This document shows positions 49,586 through 58,676 of a stretch of 64,000 nt of DNA, one piece after another (the stretch's first letter is position 1; each line of letters starts with the position of its first letter). The notes beneath the pieces were generated by a model, which did no database searches, was not told where the DNA came from, and saw nothing but the letters and a program-made list of their open reading frames with translations. This DNA is from Actinobacteria bacterium OV320. GTDB lineage: Bacteria > Actinomycetota > Actinomycetes > Streptomycetales > Streptomycetaceae. The stretch covers positions 1-64,000 of the forward strand of contig LJCX01000027.1 of the NCBI GenBank assembly GCA_001298545.1, written 5' to 3'. The position numbers were made by a program, and so were the translations under genes.

Positions 49586-50480
49586 GAAGGGACTCCTTGA
49601 GGGACACCGTGTCGAAGGACGCCTTGCGGATGAGGGGAAGTGCCTGCCCCAGGGCGGTGCGCCAGTCCCGTGGCGGCGACAGACCCACCTCCTGCCACCG
49701 GCCGTGCGCGAGGACGCTGTAGGCCGGCCGGGGCGCGGGCCGGGGAAAGGCGTCGCCGGTGGTGGGGCGCACCCGGTCCGGGTCGGCGCCGAGCGAGCGG
49801 AACACCTCGCGGGCCAGGTCGTACCAGGTGGCCTCGCCGGCCGCGGTGGCGTGGAAGACGCCCGTCGCGCCGCGGCCGGCCTTCGGCCCGAGATCGGCGA
49901 TACGGGCGGCGACGTCCGCGCTCCAGGTGGGCTGGCCGCGCTGGTCGTCGACGACGTCGACGGTGTCGCGGCGGGCCTCCAGTTCCAGCATGGTGCGGAC
50001 GAAGCTGCGGCCGTGGACGCCGTAGAGCCAGGCGGTGCGCACGATCACGCCGGCGTCGGGGAGCACGGCGCGCACGGCCCGCTCGCCGGCCAGCTTGGTG
50101 CGGCCGTAGGCGGTGCGGGGGGCCGGTGGACCGTCCTCGCGGTAGGGGGCGCGGGCCGCGCCGTCGAACACGTAGTCGGTGGAGACGTGGACCAGCCGGG
50201 CGCCGTGCGCGGCGCAGGCGGCGGCCAGCAGCCGGGGCCCCTCGCCGTTGACCAGCAGCGCGCGGGCCTCGTCGGTCTCGGCGTCGTCGACGGCCGTGTA
50301 GGCCGCGCAGTTGACCACCAGGTCGGGCCGGTGCGCGGCGAACGCCCGGGCCACGGATCCGGGCCGGGTGATGTCCAGACCGGTGCGGTCGAGGCCGGTC
50401 ACGTCCTCGCCGCGCCGGGCCAGTTCCTCCACCGTGTCCCGGCCGAGCATGCCGGCCGCGCCGGTGACCAGCCATCTCAT
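49572..50480 (-). CDS. rmlD: dTDP-4-dehydrorhamnose reductase
   Basis: 302 residues from ATG 50480. SDR fold with LVTGAAGMLGRDTVEEL, VVNCAAYTAVDDAETDE, LVHVSTDYVFDG, and the catalytic YGRTKLAGE. It reduces the 4-keto group to give dTDP-L-rhamnose, using NADPH. Its ATG overlaps the rmlB stop by four bases, which means coupled translation. Confidence 0.92.
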   Translation of the reverse strand: MRWLVTGAAGMLGRDTVEELARRGEDVTGLDRTGLDITRPGSVARAFAAHRPDLVVNCAAYTAVDDAETDEARALLVNGEGPRLLAAACAAHGARLVHVSTDYVFDGAARAPYREDGPPAPRTAYGRTKLAGERAVRAVLPDAGVIVRTAWLYGVHGRSFVRTMLELEARRDTVDVVDDQRGQPTWSADVAARIADLGPKAGRGATGVFHATAAGEATWYDLAREVFRSLGADPDRVRPTTGDAFPRPAPRPAYSVLAHGRWQEVGLSPPRDWRTALGQALPLIRKASFDTVSLKESLRETP

Positions 50481-51445
50481 GGCAGCCGCGCGGCGCGTTT
50501 GAGGGGTTCCCACCAGTCGCGGTGGTCCCGGTACCAGGCGACGGTCTCGGCGAGAGAGGTGGCGAAGTCGTGGCGGGGCCGGTAGCCGAGCTCGGTGCGG
50601 GCCTTCGTCCAGTCGACGCAGTAGCGCAGGTCGTGGCCCTTGCGGTCCTCGACGTGCCGGACCCGGTCCCAGTCGGCCCCGCAGGCCTCGAGGAGCAGAC
50701 CGGTCAGCTCGCGGTTGCTCAGCTGGGTGCCGCCGCCGATGTTGTGGACCTCGCCGGGGCGGCCCACGGTACGGACCAGGTCGACGGCCGCGCAGTGGTC
50801 CTCGACGTGCAGCCAGTCGCGGACGTTGCGTCCGTCGCCGTAGAGGGGGACCTGCTCGCCGTCCAGGAGGTTCGTGACGAAGAGCGGGATCAGCTTCTCG
50901 GGGAACTGGTACGGGCCGTAGTTGTTGGAGCAGCGGGTGACGCGCACGTCGAGGCCGTGGGTGCGGTGGTAGGAGAGGGCGATCAGGTCGGAGGAGGCCT
51001 TCGAGGCGGCGTACGGGGAGTTGGGGCGCAGCGGGTGGTCCTCGGTCCAGGCGCCGGTCTCGATGGAGCCGTACACCTCGTCGGTGGAGACGTGCACGAA
51101 CGGGCCGACGCCGTGCCGCAGGGCCGCGTCCAGCAGCGTCTGGGTGCCGAGGACGTTGGTGCGGACGAAGGCGCCCGCGCCGTCGATGGACCGGTCGACG
51201 TGGGACTCGGCGGCGAAGTGGACGACCTGGTCGGCGGCGGCCGTCAGCTTGTCGACGAGGTCGGCGTCGCAGATGTCGCCGTGCTCGAACTCCAGCCGGG
51301 GATGCCCGGCCGGCAGGTTGGCGCGGCTGCCGGCGTAGGTGAGTTTGTCCAGGACCGTGACGCGCACGTCGGGGTCGCGGGCCAGCAGGCCGCGCACATA
51401 CGTGGAGCCGATGAATCCGGCGGCCCCGGTGACGAGGAGGTTCAT
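50477..51445 (-). CDS. rmlB: dTDP-glucose 4,6-dehydratase
   Basis: 322 residues from ATG 51445. Extended SDR: LLVTGAAGFIGSTYVRGLL, VVHFAAESHVDRSIDGA, VSTDEVYGSIETG, catalytic YAASKASSD, and RCSNNYGPYQFPEKLIP. It turns dTDP-glucose into dTDP-4-keto-6-deoxyglucose with bound NAD, the branch point to deoxyhexoses. Overlaps rmlA by four bases. Confidence 0.94.
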   Translation of the reverse strand: MNLLVTGAAGFIGSTYVRGLLARDPDVRVTVLDKLTYAGSRANLPAGHPRLEFEHGDICDADLVDKLTAAADQVVHFAAESHVDRSIDGAGAFVRTNVLGTQTLLDAALRHGVGPFVHVSTDEVYGSIETGAWTEDHPLRPNSPYAASKASSDLIALSYHRTHGLDVRVTRCSNNYGPYQFPEKLIPLFVTNLLDGEQVPLYGDGRNVRDWLHVEDHCAAVDLVRTVGRPGEVHNIGGGTQLSNRELTGLLLEACGADWDRVRHVEDRKGHDLRYCVDWTKARTELGYRPRHDFATSLAETVAWYRDHRDWWEPLKRAARLP

Positions 51446-52509
51446 GTGTGGATCTGTACCTTGCTGTGATCGCCGAGAACCAGCCGGTGGGCGCTGGACA
51501 CACCGGCCGCCGGGGCGACCTCGACATGCCGGCCGATCAGGGAGTTCTCGATGCGGCCCACCCCGTCGATGGAGGAGTCGCGCAGCACGATGGAGAACTC
51601 CAGCTCGCTGTCGGTGATCCGGCAGTTCTCGCCGACGGAGGTGAAGGGGCCGATGTAGGAGTCGCGGACCTCGCTGCCCGCGCCGAGGACGACGGGCCCG
51701 ACCACGCGTGAGTTCACCACCCGGGCGCCGGCCTCCACGACGACCCGGCCGACCGTCTCGGAGGCCTCGTCGACCTCGCCGTCGATCCGGCGCTCGACGC
51801 CCTCCAGCACGGTCCGGTTGACCTCCAGCATGTCGACGACGTTCCCGGTGTCCTTCCAGTAGCCCTTGATGATCGTGGACCGCACCCGGGCGCCGGTGTC
51901 GATGAGCCGCTGGACGGCGTCGGTGATCTCCAGCTCGCCGCGCCGGGACGGTCCGATGGCGCGGACGGCGTCGTGGATCGCGGGGGTGAAGAGGTAGACG
52001 CCCACCAGGGCGAGGTCGCTCTTGGGGTGCGCGGGCTTCTCCTCGAGGCCGACGACCTGTCCCGCGGGGTCGAGTTCGGCGACGCCGAAGGCTCGGGGGT
52101 CGGGGACCCGGGTGAGCAGGATCTGGGCGTCGGGCCGGGTCCTGCGGAACTCGTCGACGAGGTCGGTGATGCCGCCGACGATGAAGTTGTCGCCGAGGTA
52201 CATCACGAAGTCGTCCTCGCCGAGGAAGTCACGGGCGACGATCACCGCGTGGGCGAGGCCGAGGGGCCTGTCCTGCGGGATGTAGGTGATGTCGAGGCCG
52301 AACCGGGAGCCGTCGCCGACGGCCTCCCGGATCTCCTGCGCGGTGTCACCGACGATCACGCCGACCTCGGTGACACCCGCGGCGGCGATGGACTCCAGGC
52401 CGTAGAACAGCACGGCCTTGTTGGCGACCGGTACGAGCTGCTTGGCGGAGGTGTGGGTGATCGGTCGAAGGCGTGTCCCGGCGCCGCCGGACAGCACGAG
52501 AGCCTTCAT
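51442..52509 (-). CDS. rmlA: Glucose-1-phosphate thymidylyltransferase, long form
   Basis: 355 residues from ATG 52509 (MKALVLSGGAGTRLRPITH); a start three codons upstream is possible. Nucleotidyltransferase domain with SAKQLVPVANKAVLFYGLE, YLGDNFIVGG and GVYLFTPAIHDAV. A C-terminal left-handed beta-helix of about 100 residues (VVNSRVVGPVVLGAGSEV, YIGPFTSVGENCRI) is absent in the short RmlA of E. coli. This long type is common in antibiotic deoxysugar clusters and actinobacterial surface glycans. It makes dTDP-glucose from glucose-1-phosphate and dTTP and starts the rmlABD operon. Confidence 0.93.
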   Translation of the reverse strand: MKALVLSGGAGTRLRPITHTSAKQLVPVANKAVLFYGLESIAAAGVTEVGVIVGDTAQEIREAVGDGSRFGLDITYIPQDRPLGLAHAVIVARDFLGEDDFVMYLGDNFIVGGITDLVDEFRRTRPDAQILLTRVPDPRAFGVAELDPAGQVVGLEEKPAHPKSDLALVGVYLFTPAIHDAVRAIGPSRRGELEITDAVQRLIDTGARVRSTIIKGYWKDTGNVVDMLEVNRTVLEGVERRIDGEVDEASETVGRVVVEAGARVVNSRVVGPVVLGAGSEVRDSYIGPFTSVGENCRITDSELEFSIVLRDSSIDGVGRIENSLIGRHVEVAPAAGVSSAHRLVLGDHSKVQIHT

Positions 52510-52576
52510 CAGTCTCACTCCAGCCCCGGCCGCCCGGCGGCAACCGATTCATTCGCTCACGCCGACCGTCTGCCGG

Positions 52577-52759
52577 TCAGTCCTCACCCCTGACAATGTT
52601 CCATTCCGGGCCGGACTGCATCCCGGCGACCGCCCCGGGGACGGCCACGGCCGCCAGACAGGTGCGCGGCGCGGCCGGCGTGCGGCGCAGCCGACGGGCC
52701 CTGGCCCAGCCGGTCTCGGCCCGGCGGGCCGCCGGCTTCTGCTGGACGTACGCGGTCAC
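52577..52759 (-). CDS. Possible small basic protein, 60 residues
   Basis: GTG 52759 to TGA 52577. The product starts TAYVQQKPAARRAETGWARA, is very basic in the middle and ends GPEWNIVRGED, an end that looks protein-like. It lies between rmlA and the DUF6479 gene on the same strand. AAGGG is 14-17 bases upstream, too far for a strong ribosome site. It fills most of a 317-base gap. Low confidence; I recognise no family. Confidence 0.35.
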   Translation of the reverse strand: MTAYVQQKPAARRAETGWARARRLRRTPAAPRTCLAAVAVPGAVAGMQSGPEWNIVRGED

Positions 52760-52771
52760 GACGGTTCATCA

Positions 52772-52837
52772 CCCTTCTCGGTCACCGGGCTCTCGCCCGG
52801 GGACCCCTTCTCGGTCGTGAGGCTCTCGCCCCGGGTC
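52772..52837. repeat. Two 33-bp tandem repeats
   Basis: Two units beginning CCCTTCTCGGTC and containing GGCTCTCGCCC match at 27 of 33 positions. The second runs into the stop codon of the DUF6479 gene. Confidence 0.75.
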
Positions 52838-53210
52838 AGGGGGCACCCTGGCCGCCGCTGCCGAACGAGCCGCCGGAACCCTCGTCCCAGCGGGGGCGGC
52901 GCTGGTCGGCGCTGTCCCGGCTGCCGGTGGGCCGCAGCTCGTGCGGGGTGAGGCGTTCGCTCTCGTCCGTCGCCCGCGGCATCTCGTTGGGCTCGCGGGC
53001 CCGGCGCGTCTCGTGGGCCGGGCCGGAGCCGGGCCTACGGGGCTGTTCGTGCGGCTGGGGAGGCGCGGGCTCGCGGGCCCGGATCTTGATACCGAGCCGG
53101 AAGGCCCAGATCAGACCGCCGACGAGCACGATCCCGACGACGATGAAGACGACGGTGGCCAGCACGGACTTTCCGGATGCCGCGAGGACGGCGGAGGCGA
53201 AGGTGTCCAT
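52836..53210 (-). CDS. DUF6479 family membrane protein
   Basis: 124 residues from ATG 53210. One N-terminal membrane helix (VLATVVFIVVGIVLVGGLIWAF) is followed by a basic patch (RLGIKIRAREPAPPQPHEQP) and a long Pro/Arg/Glu-rich disordered tail ending RPRWDEGSGGSFGSGG. This end and layout are those of the Streptomyces DUF6479 proteins, whose function is unknown. It lies 50 bases after the SpoIIE phosphatase on the same strand. Confidence 0.82.
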   Translation of the reverse strand: MDTFASAVLAASGKSVLATVVFIVVGIVLVGGLIWAFRLGIKIRAREPAPPQPHEQPRRPGSGPAHETRRAREPNEMPRATDESERLTPHELRPTGSRDSADQRRPRWDEGSGGSFGSGGQGAP

Positions 53211-53260
53211 GGGCGGCGGGTACCCCGTTCGCGCTCCGGGACACCCGGCCGCGCGGCGGG

Positions 53261-55711
53261 TCAGTGGTCCAGCGCCAGTTCGCTCCACACCTGCTTGCCG
53301 CCGCTGACCGGTACCGTCCCCCAGGCGTCGGACATGGCCTCGACGAGGAGGATGCCCCGGCCGCCGGTGGCCTCCCAGCCCAGGCTGGTCGGCTTGACGG
53401 GGGTGCGGGGCGAGGCGTCGGTGACGGCGACGCGCAGCCGGTGGCCGATCAGGACGAGGTCGAGGCGGACCCGGCCGTCGGTGTGCACCAGCGCGTTGGT
53501 CACCAGTTCGGAGACGACGAGCAGGGCGGTGTCCATGGCCTCGGCGGGCACGCCCCAGGTGCGCAGGGTGCGCCGGGTGAAGCGGCGGGCCTGCCGGGCC
53601 GCCCCGGGCCCCCGCCACACCGTCCAGCCCTCGCGCAGGGGTTTGACGGCCATGCCGTCGTAGCGCATGAGGAGCAGGGCCACGTCGTCGCCGCGGTGGG
53701 CGTTGCCGAGCAGGGCGTCGGCGACGAGACCCAGGTGGGCGGGGTCGGAGACGGCCAGTTCGTGGGCGAGGCGGTCCAGGCCGGTGTCGATGTCCAGGTC
53801 GGCGGACTCCACGAGGCCGTCCGTGGTGAGGGCGATGACGGTGCCGGGCAGCAGGCGCAGCGGGGTCATCGGGAACTCGGCCCGGGTCACCACGCCGAGG
53901 GGCGGGCCGCCGTCCGTCTCGGCGATGTCGGTCGATCCGTCCGGATACCGCAGGACGGGTGGCGGGTGCCCGGCCCGTACGCACCAGGCGGTGCCCTCCT
54001 CCATGTCGACGTCGACATAGCAGCAGGTGACGAAGAGGTCGGTCTCCAGCTCCATCAGGAGCCGGTTGGAGTGGGAGACCACGACGTCCGGCGGGTGGCC
54101 CTCGGCCGCGTAGGCGCGCAGCGCCGTGCGCATCTGGCCCATGAGGGTGGCGGCGCCCGCGCTGTGTCCCTGGACGTCACCGATGACGAGGGCGACGTGG
54201 TGGTCGGACAGCGGGATCACGTCGTACCAGTCGCCGCCCACCTCGAGGCCCGCGGTGGCCGGCAGGTAGCGGGCGACGGCGACGGCGCCGGGGAGTTCCG
54301 GCAGGCGGCGCGGGAGCAGCTGGCGCTGGAGCATGCCGACGAGTTCGTGTTCGGCGTCGAAGGCGCGGGCGCGCGTCAGGGCCTGGCCTGCGAGGCCGGC
54401 GGAGGCGGTGAGCAGGGCGCGTTCGTCGGGGTCGAAGTCGTGCGGCTCGTCCCAGCCGATCAGACACGCGCCGGCCATCCGTCCCCCGGCGGACAGCGGC
54501 AGGACGGCGAGGCCGCCGGGGCCGACCTCGGCGAGGGCCGGTTCCAGGGCGGTGCCGGCGGGCCAGATGCGGGCGCGGCCCTCGCGCAGGGCGGCGGCCA
54601 GGGTGGGCATGGCGCGTACGGGCGCGTCGGGCCACTCGGCGCGCCACTCCAGCTGCCACAGGTCGGGCCAGGACTCGGGTTCGGGCGGGTCGAGGACGGT
54701 GACCACGAGCCGGTCGTTCTCCAGTTCGGCGAGCGCGATCCGGTCGGCCCGCAGCGGCTTGCGCAGCGCGGCGACGACGGCCTGGCCGACGTCGCTGACG
54801 GTGCCCGCGGTGGCGAGCGCGGCGGCCAGCCGCTGGACGCGGGCGACGTCGGTGACCTCGCCGCGCAGGGTGGAGGCGTCCGTGACGGTGCCGACGGGCC
54901 GTGCCGCCCTGCCGTCGCCGGGCAGCAGCCGGCCGCGCAGCCTGAGCCACCTCGGCGGCCCGGTGGGCTGCAGGACGCGGAACTCCAGCTCGCGCTCGCC
55001 GATCGACATGTGACCGGCCTCGACGACGGACATCAGCGAGGGCAGGTCCTCGGGGACGGTGAGCCCGAGCAGCGTCTCCACCCGGCCGTCGAACCGGTCC
55101 CGGCTCAGCCCGAACAGGTCCAGGATCGCGTCGCCGACCTCGACCCGGCCGGTGTCCATGGCCAGGCTGAAGGCGTGGGGGCGCAGTTCCTCGTCCTCGG
55201 CGGGAACGGCGGGTGCGGGCAGGGCGACGGCTTCGGCGACGAGCTCCAGGCAGGCACGTTCTTCGGCGCCGAAGCCGCCGGGGCGCTCGCTCACCGCGAG
55301 CAGGCAGCCGCCCGGGCCGCCGTGCACGGGCAGGACGGCCAGGTGGACGTCGCGGGCGGGCATCCGGCGCGCCTCCGCGCGGTCGGCGAGCTCCGCCGGG
55401 CCCAGCCACATCGGCCGGCCGGCGCGGTAGGCGTCGGCGGCCGGCGAGCGGCCTTCGAGCGGGTAGCTCTCGCGCAGTCCGTACAGCGTCCTCGGCACGC
55501 CGGCCGAATCGACCAGCCGGAGCGGGGCGCCGTCCCTGCCGGGTGTGTAGACCGCGGCGAGGGCCGCGCCCGCGAAGACGAGTGCCTGTTCGAGCGTGCG
55601 TCTCACCCGTTCGGGTGAGAGGGGATCGGCTGTGATCGTTTTCAGCGCGATTTCGGCACGCAGGGGCCCCGTTCTGCGCTCCGCGGCACCCTCATCGACC
55701 ACGTCCGCCAT
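53261..55711 (-). CDS. GAF/PAS-SpoIIE phosphatase with C-terminal HATPase kinase domain
   Basis: 816 residues from ATG 55711. In order: GAF-like (about 20-150), PAS (about 160-280), a second GAF (about 295-450), SpoIIE phosphatase (about 470-680: LEVGGDWYDVIPL, VIGDVQGHSAGAATLMGQ, RAGHPPPVLRYPDG, TTDGLVESAD, DDVALLLMRYD), and a RsbW-type ATPase (about 690-816: VVSELVTNALVHTDG, GGRGILLVEAMSD). One protein could thus both phosphorylate and dephosphorylate an anti-sigma antagonist. It is divergent from amfT, 210 bases apart, so it may share control with the lanthipeptide operon. Confidence 0.9.
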   Translation of the reverse strand: MADVVDEGAAERRTGPLRAEIALKTITADPLSPERVRRTLEQALVFAGAALAAVYTPGRDGAPLRLVDSAGVPRTLYGLRESYPLEGRSPAADAYRAGRPMWLGPAELADRAEARRMPARDVHLAVLPVHGGPGGCLLAVSERPGGFGAEERACLELVAEAVALPAPAVPAEDEELRPHAFSLAMDTGRVEVGDAILDLFGLSRDRFDGRVETLLGLTVPEDLPSLMSVVEAGHMSIGERELEFRVLQPTGPPRWLRLRGRLLPGDGRAARPVGTVTDASTLRGEVTDVARVQRLAAALATAGTVSDVGQAVVAALRKPLRADRIALAELENDRLVVTVLDPPEPESWPDLWQLEWRAEWPDAPVRAMPTLAAALREGRARIWPAGTALEPALAEVGPGGLAVLPLSAGGRMAGACLIGWDEPHDFDPDERALLTASAGLAGQALTRARAFDAEHELVGMLQRQLLPRRLPELPGAVAVARYLPATAGLEVGGDWYDVIPLSDHHVALVIGDVQGHSAGAATLMGQMRTALRAYAAEGHPPDVVVSHSNRLLMELETDLFVTCCYVDVDMEEGTAWCVRAGHPPPVLRYPDGSTDIAETDGGPPLGVVTRAEFPMTPLRLLPGTVIALTTDGLVESADLDIDTGLDRLAHELAVSDPAHLGLVADALLGNAHRGDDVALLLMRYDGMAVKPLREGWTVWRGPGAARQARRFTRRTLRTWGVPAEAMDTALLVVSELVTNALVHTDGRVRLDLVLIGHRLRVAVTDASPRTPVKPTSLGWEATGGRGILLVEAMSDAWGTVPVSGGKQVWSELALDH

Positions 55712-55747
55712 TACAGCGCCAAAGGTGCCCCCGCGCAGCCCCTGTGG

Positions 55748-55857
55748 CCGTTTCGTGCGGGCGATCCGGGGTACGGCCGCCGGCCGTGCTCGAAACGGAC
55801 CGAACATGTCTTTACGCGTGCGTTCCGCACAGGGATGTCGTGACAGGCGTGACTGTC
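55748..55857 (+). promoter_or_regulatory. Palindrome-rich control region upstream of amfT
   Basis: Four inverted repeats can be read: CCGTTTCG (55748-55755) with CGAAACGG (55791-55798); ACGGCC-GCC-GGCCGT (55773-55787); GTGCG-TTC-CGCAC (55818-55830); GACAG-GCGTGA-CTGTC (55842-55857). The amf/ram operon is known to be switched on by its response regulator binding upstream of the synthetase gene. These are candidate sites for AmfR or for other regulators; which one is not known. Confidence 0.5.
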
Positions 55858-55921
55858 CACGACCCTCGTCCGCTTGCGAGTCTCTTGCCCTGGCCACGGA
55901 AAGGGCCGCGGAAGGGGACGC

Positions 55922-58588
55922 ATGGACAAGCGGTACGAGGTGTACGCGCTGGCGGACGCGCACTTCTACGAGACACCCGACCGGCTGACCGGCGACGGTC
56001 CCGCTCCGCAGTTCGACACGGCACGCCGCCCGGTCCCCGAGGGCTGGGCCTCGGCGCGGACCGGCGACTGGCTGACCCTGACGCCGCTCGACGCGGACGG
56101 CTCCCCGGCACCGGGCCCCGCCCAGGGCTGGAAGATCCACGCCTCGGCCACCCGGGCGAACGCGGAGCGGATCGCGGCGATCGTGTGGGACTACTGCGTC
56201 CCGCGCCGCGTCCCGTTCAAGTTCGTGCCGGGCCCGCACCTGCTGCATCTGCGTAACACCAAGTACGCGGGCCGCGACACCAGCGGCAAGTTCGTCACCG
56301 TCTACCCGTCCGACGAGGGGCAGCTGCACACGGTGCTGCGCGAGCTGGGCGCGCTGCTGACGGGCTTCGAGGGCCCGTACATCCTGACCGACCTGCGCTG
56401 GTCCGACGGCCCCCTCTACGTCCGCTACGGGGCGTTCGCCCGCAGTTACGTCGTCGACGACCGGGGCTCGCTGGTGCCGGCGGTGCGCGACGGCGCGGGA
56501 GCCCTGGTCCCGGACCGGCGGGCGCCCTCCTTCCAGGTGCCGGAGTGGGTGACGCTGCCCCCGTTCCTGGAGCCGCATCTGGCGGCCCGCAACACGACGA
56601 CCGTGGGCGAACTGCCCTACCGCATCGAGAAGGCGCTGCACTTCTCCAACGGCGGCGGGGTCTACGCGGGCACCGACACCCGGGACGGGCGCAAGGTGGT
56701 CCTCAAGGAGGGCCGGCCGCACGCGGGGCTGGCCTCGGACGGGGCCGACGCGATCACCCGGCTGGAGCGGGAGAAGCGGGCGCTGGAGGCGGTGGCCGGG
56801 ACCGGCGTGGTGCCCGAGGTGCGGGACTGGTTCACCCTCGGCGACCACCGCTTCCTGGTCATGGACCTCGTCGAGGGGCGTCCGCTCAACTCCTTCTTCG
56901 CGGAGCGGCACCCGCTGCTCTCCCCCGACCCCGATCCGCGGGCCGTCGCCGCGTACACGGCGTGGGCGGTACGGATCCACGGGGCGGTGGAGCGTGCGGT
57001 GCGCAAGGTGCACGCGCGCGGGATCGTCTTCAACGACCTGCACGTCTTCAACATCATGGTCGCGCCGGACGAGGAGTCGGTGTACCTGATCGACTTCGAG
57101 GCGGCGGCCCCCGCGGGGGAGAACGGCCGCCAGGTCGTGGCGCACCCCGGCTTCTTCGCACCGCCCGACCGCCGGGGCCCCGACGTCGACCGGTACGCGC
57201 TGGCCTGCCTGCGGCTGGCCCTGTTCCTGCCCGTCACCACGCTGTTCGTGGTGGACCGGGGCAAGGCGGCCCATCTGGCCGAGGTGATCGCCGAGCAGTT
57301 CCCGGACGTACCCGGGGAGTTCCTGGACGGAGCGGTCGCGGAGATCACCCGCGACGTCCGCGCGGGCGGGCCCGCCCCGGACGCCCCCGCCCCGGACGGC
57401 GGCGGGTCCGGCGCGCCGGTACGGGCCGCCGCCCGGGTGCCGTCGGCGCCGGCCTTCCGGGTGGAGCCCGGTGACTGGCCGCACAGCCGTGACTCGATGG
57501 TCAAGGCGATCCTCGCGTCGGCGACTCCGGAACGCGACGACCGGCTCTTCCCCGGGGACGTCGCCCAGTTCTCCGACGGCGGCGGTCTCGGGCTGGCGCA
57601 CGGCGCGGCCGGCGTGCTGTACGCGCTGGCGGTGACCGGCGCCGAACGCCACGACGACGGCGAGCGCTGGCTCCTCGACCACACCGCCCCCGCCCCGACG
57701 GGCACCCCGCTCGGCCTGTACGACGGCCTCGCGGGCGTCGCCCACGTGCTGGAGTTGCTGGGTCACCGGCAGCGGGCGCTGGACCTGGTCGACGGCATCC
57801 TGCGCGAGCGGTGGCAGAACCTCTCCTCGGACCTGCACGGCGGGCTCGCCGGACTGGGGCTCGTCCTCGGCGACCTGGCGCGCCGGACGGGTGAGCCGGG
57901 CCTTCGCGAGCGGGCCGCCGAGGCCGCGGACATCGTCGTGGCGCGACTCGCCGAACCGGTGCCGGACACACCCCGGCGGCGCCGGGCCGGGCTGCTGCGG
58001 GGCGCGAGCGGCCCCGCGCTGTTCCTGCTCAGGCAGTACGAGCAGACCGGCGAGCGCCGGTTGCTGGAGGCGGCCGGCCTCGCCCTGCGCCGGGACCTGG
58101 CGGTATGCAGCGAGCGCGAGGGCGGCGCGCTGGAGGTCGACGAGGGGTGGCGGACCCTGCCGTATCTCGGGGACGGGAGCGTCGGGGTGGGGGCCGTGCT
58201 CGACGACCACGCGGCCCATGCCGAAGACGCCACGGGGGAGTTCGACCGCGCCCGCGCCGGCATCCTCACCGCCGCCACCTCACGCTTCTACGCGCAGCCC
58301 GGCCTGTTCCAGGGCCGTGCCGGGATGATCCTGCACCTCGCCCGCACCAGTACGCCCGGCGCCACCCGGAGCCGGCTCGACGAGCAGATCGCCGCGCTGG
58401 GCTGGTTCGCGATGCCCTACCAGGGCCAACTCGCCTTCCCCGGGCACCAGATGATGCGGCTCTCCATGGACCTCGGCACCGGAACGGCGGGCTGGCTGCT
58501 CGCCCTCGCCGCCGCCCTCGACCCTGACGGCACGGGCGCCCCCGCGCACCTGCCGTTCCACCCGCCGCCGCACCGGCGGCCCTCATGA
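55922..58588 (+). CDS. amfT: Class III lanthionine synthetase (AmfT/RamC)
   Basis: 888 residues from ATG 55922. N-terminal lyase-like region (about 1-230), a kinase-like domain (about 230-480) with FSNGGGVYAGTDTRDGRKVVLKE split into its strands, the catalytic FNDLHVFNIMV and metal-binding YLIDFEA, and a LanC-like C-terminal domain (about 540-880) with GLGLAHGAAGVLYAL and GLYDGLAGVAHVLELLG. The zinc cysteines of true LanC are not seen, as expected for class III. It phosphorylates and eliminates serines in AmfS and forms (methyl)lanthionine or labionin rings. First gene of the amfTSBA operon, needed for surfactant-aided aerial growth in characterised streptomycetes. Confidence 0.95.
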   Translation: MDKRYEVYALADAHFYETPDRLTGDGPAPQFDTARRPVPEGWASARTGDWLTLTPLDADGSPAPGPAQGWKIHASATRANAERIAAIVWDYCVPRRVPFKFVPGPHLLHLRNTKYAGRDTSGKFVTVYPSDEGQLHTVLRELGALLTGFEGPYILTDLRWSDGPLYVRYGAFARSYVVDDRGSLVPAVRDGAGALVPDRRAPSFQVPEWVTLPPFLEPHLAARNTTTVGELPYRIEKALHFSNGGGVYAGTDTRDGRKVVLKEGRPHAGLASDGADAITRLEREKRALEAVAGTGVVPEVRDWFTLGDHRFLVMDLVEGRPLNSFFAERHPLLSPDPDPRAVAAYTAWAVRIHGAVERAVRKVHARGIVFNDLHVFNIMVAPDEESVYLIDFEAAAPAGENGRQVVAHPGFFAPPDRRGPDVDRYALACLRLALFLPVTTLFVVDRGKAAHLAEVIAEQFPDVPGEFLDGAVAEITRDVRAGGPAPDAPAPDGGGSGAPVRAAARVPSAPAFRVEPGDWPHSRDSMVKAILASATPERDDRLFPGDVAQFSDGGGLGLAHGAAGVLYALAVTGAERHDDGERWLLDHTAPAPTGTPLGLYDGLAGVAHVLELLGHRQRALDLVDGILRERWQNLSSDLHGGLAGLGLVLGDLARRTGEPGLRERAAEAADIVVARLAEPVPDTPRRRRAGLLRGASGPALFLLRQYEQTGERRLLEAAGLALRRDLAVCSEREGGALEVDEGWRTLPYLGDGSVGVGAVLDDHAAHAEDATGEFDRARAGILTAATSRFYAQPGLFQGRAGMILHLARTSTPGATRSRLDEQIAALGWFAMPYQGQLAFPGHQMMRLSMDLGTGTAGWLLALAAALDPDGTGAPAHLPFHPPPHRRPS

Positions 58589-58676
58589 CGCGGCTCCGCG
58601 CAACCGACGGAGTCGTGACGCAACCCGTCCCCACGGGACGTGACATCCCACCGATGAACCGATGAGAGGACACACC

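Noticed and set aside
53261..58219. A 1652-codon open frame on the minus strand reaching across the amfT region
   Set aside because: Only the part from ATG 55711 downward codes for recognisable phosphatase domains; the rest is the antisense shadow of amfT.
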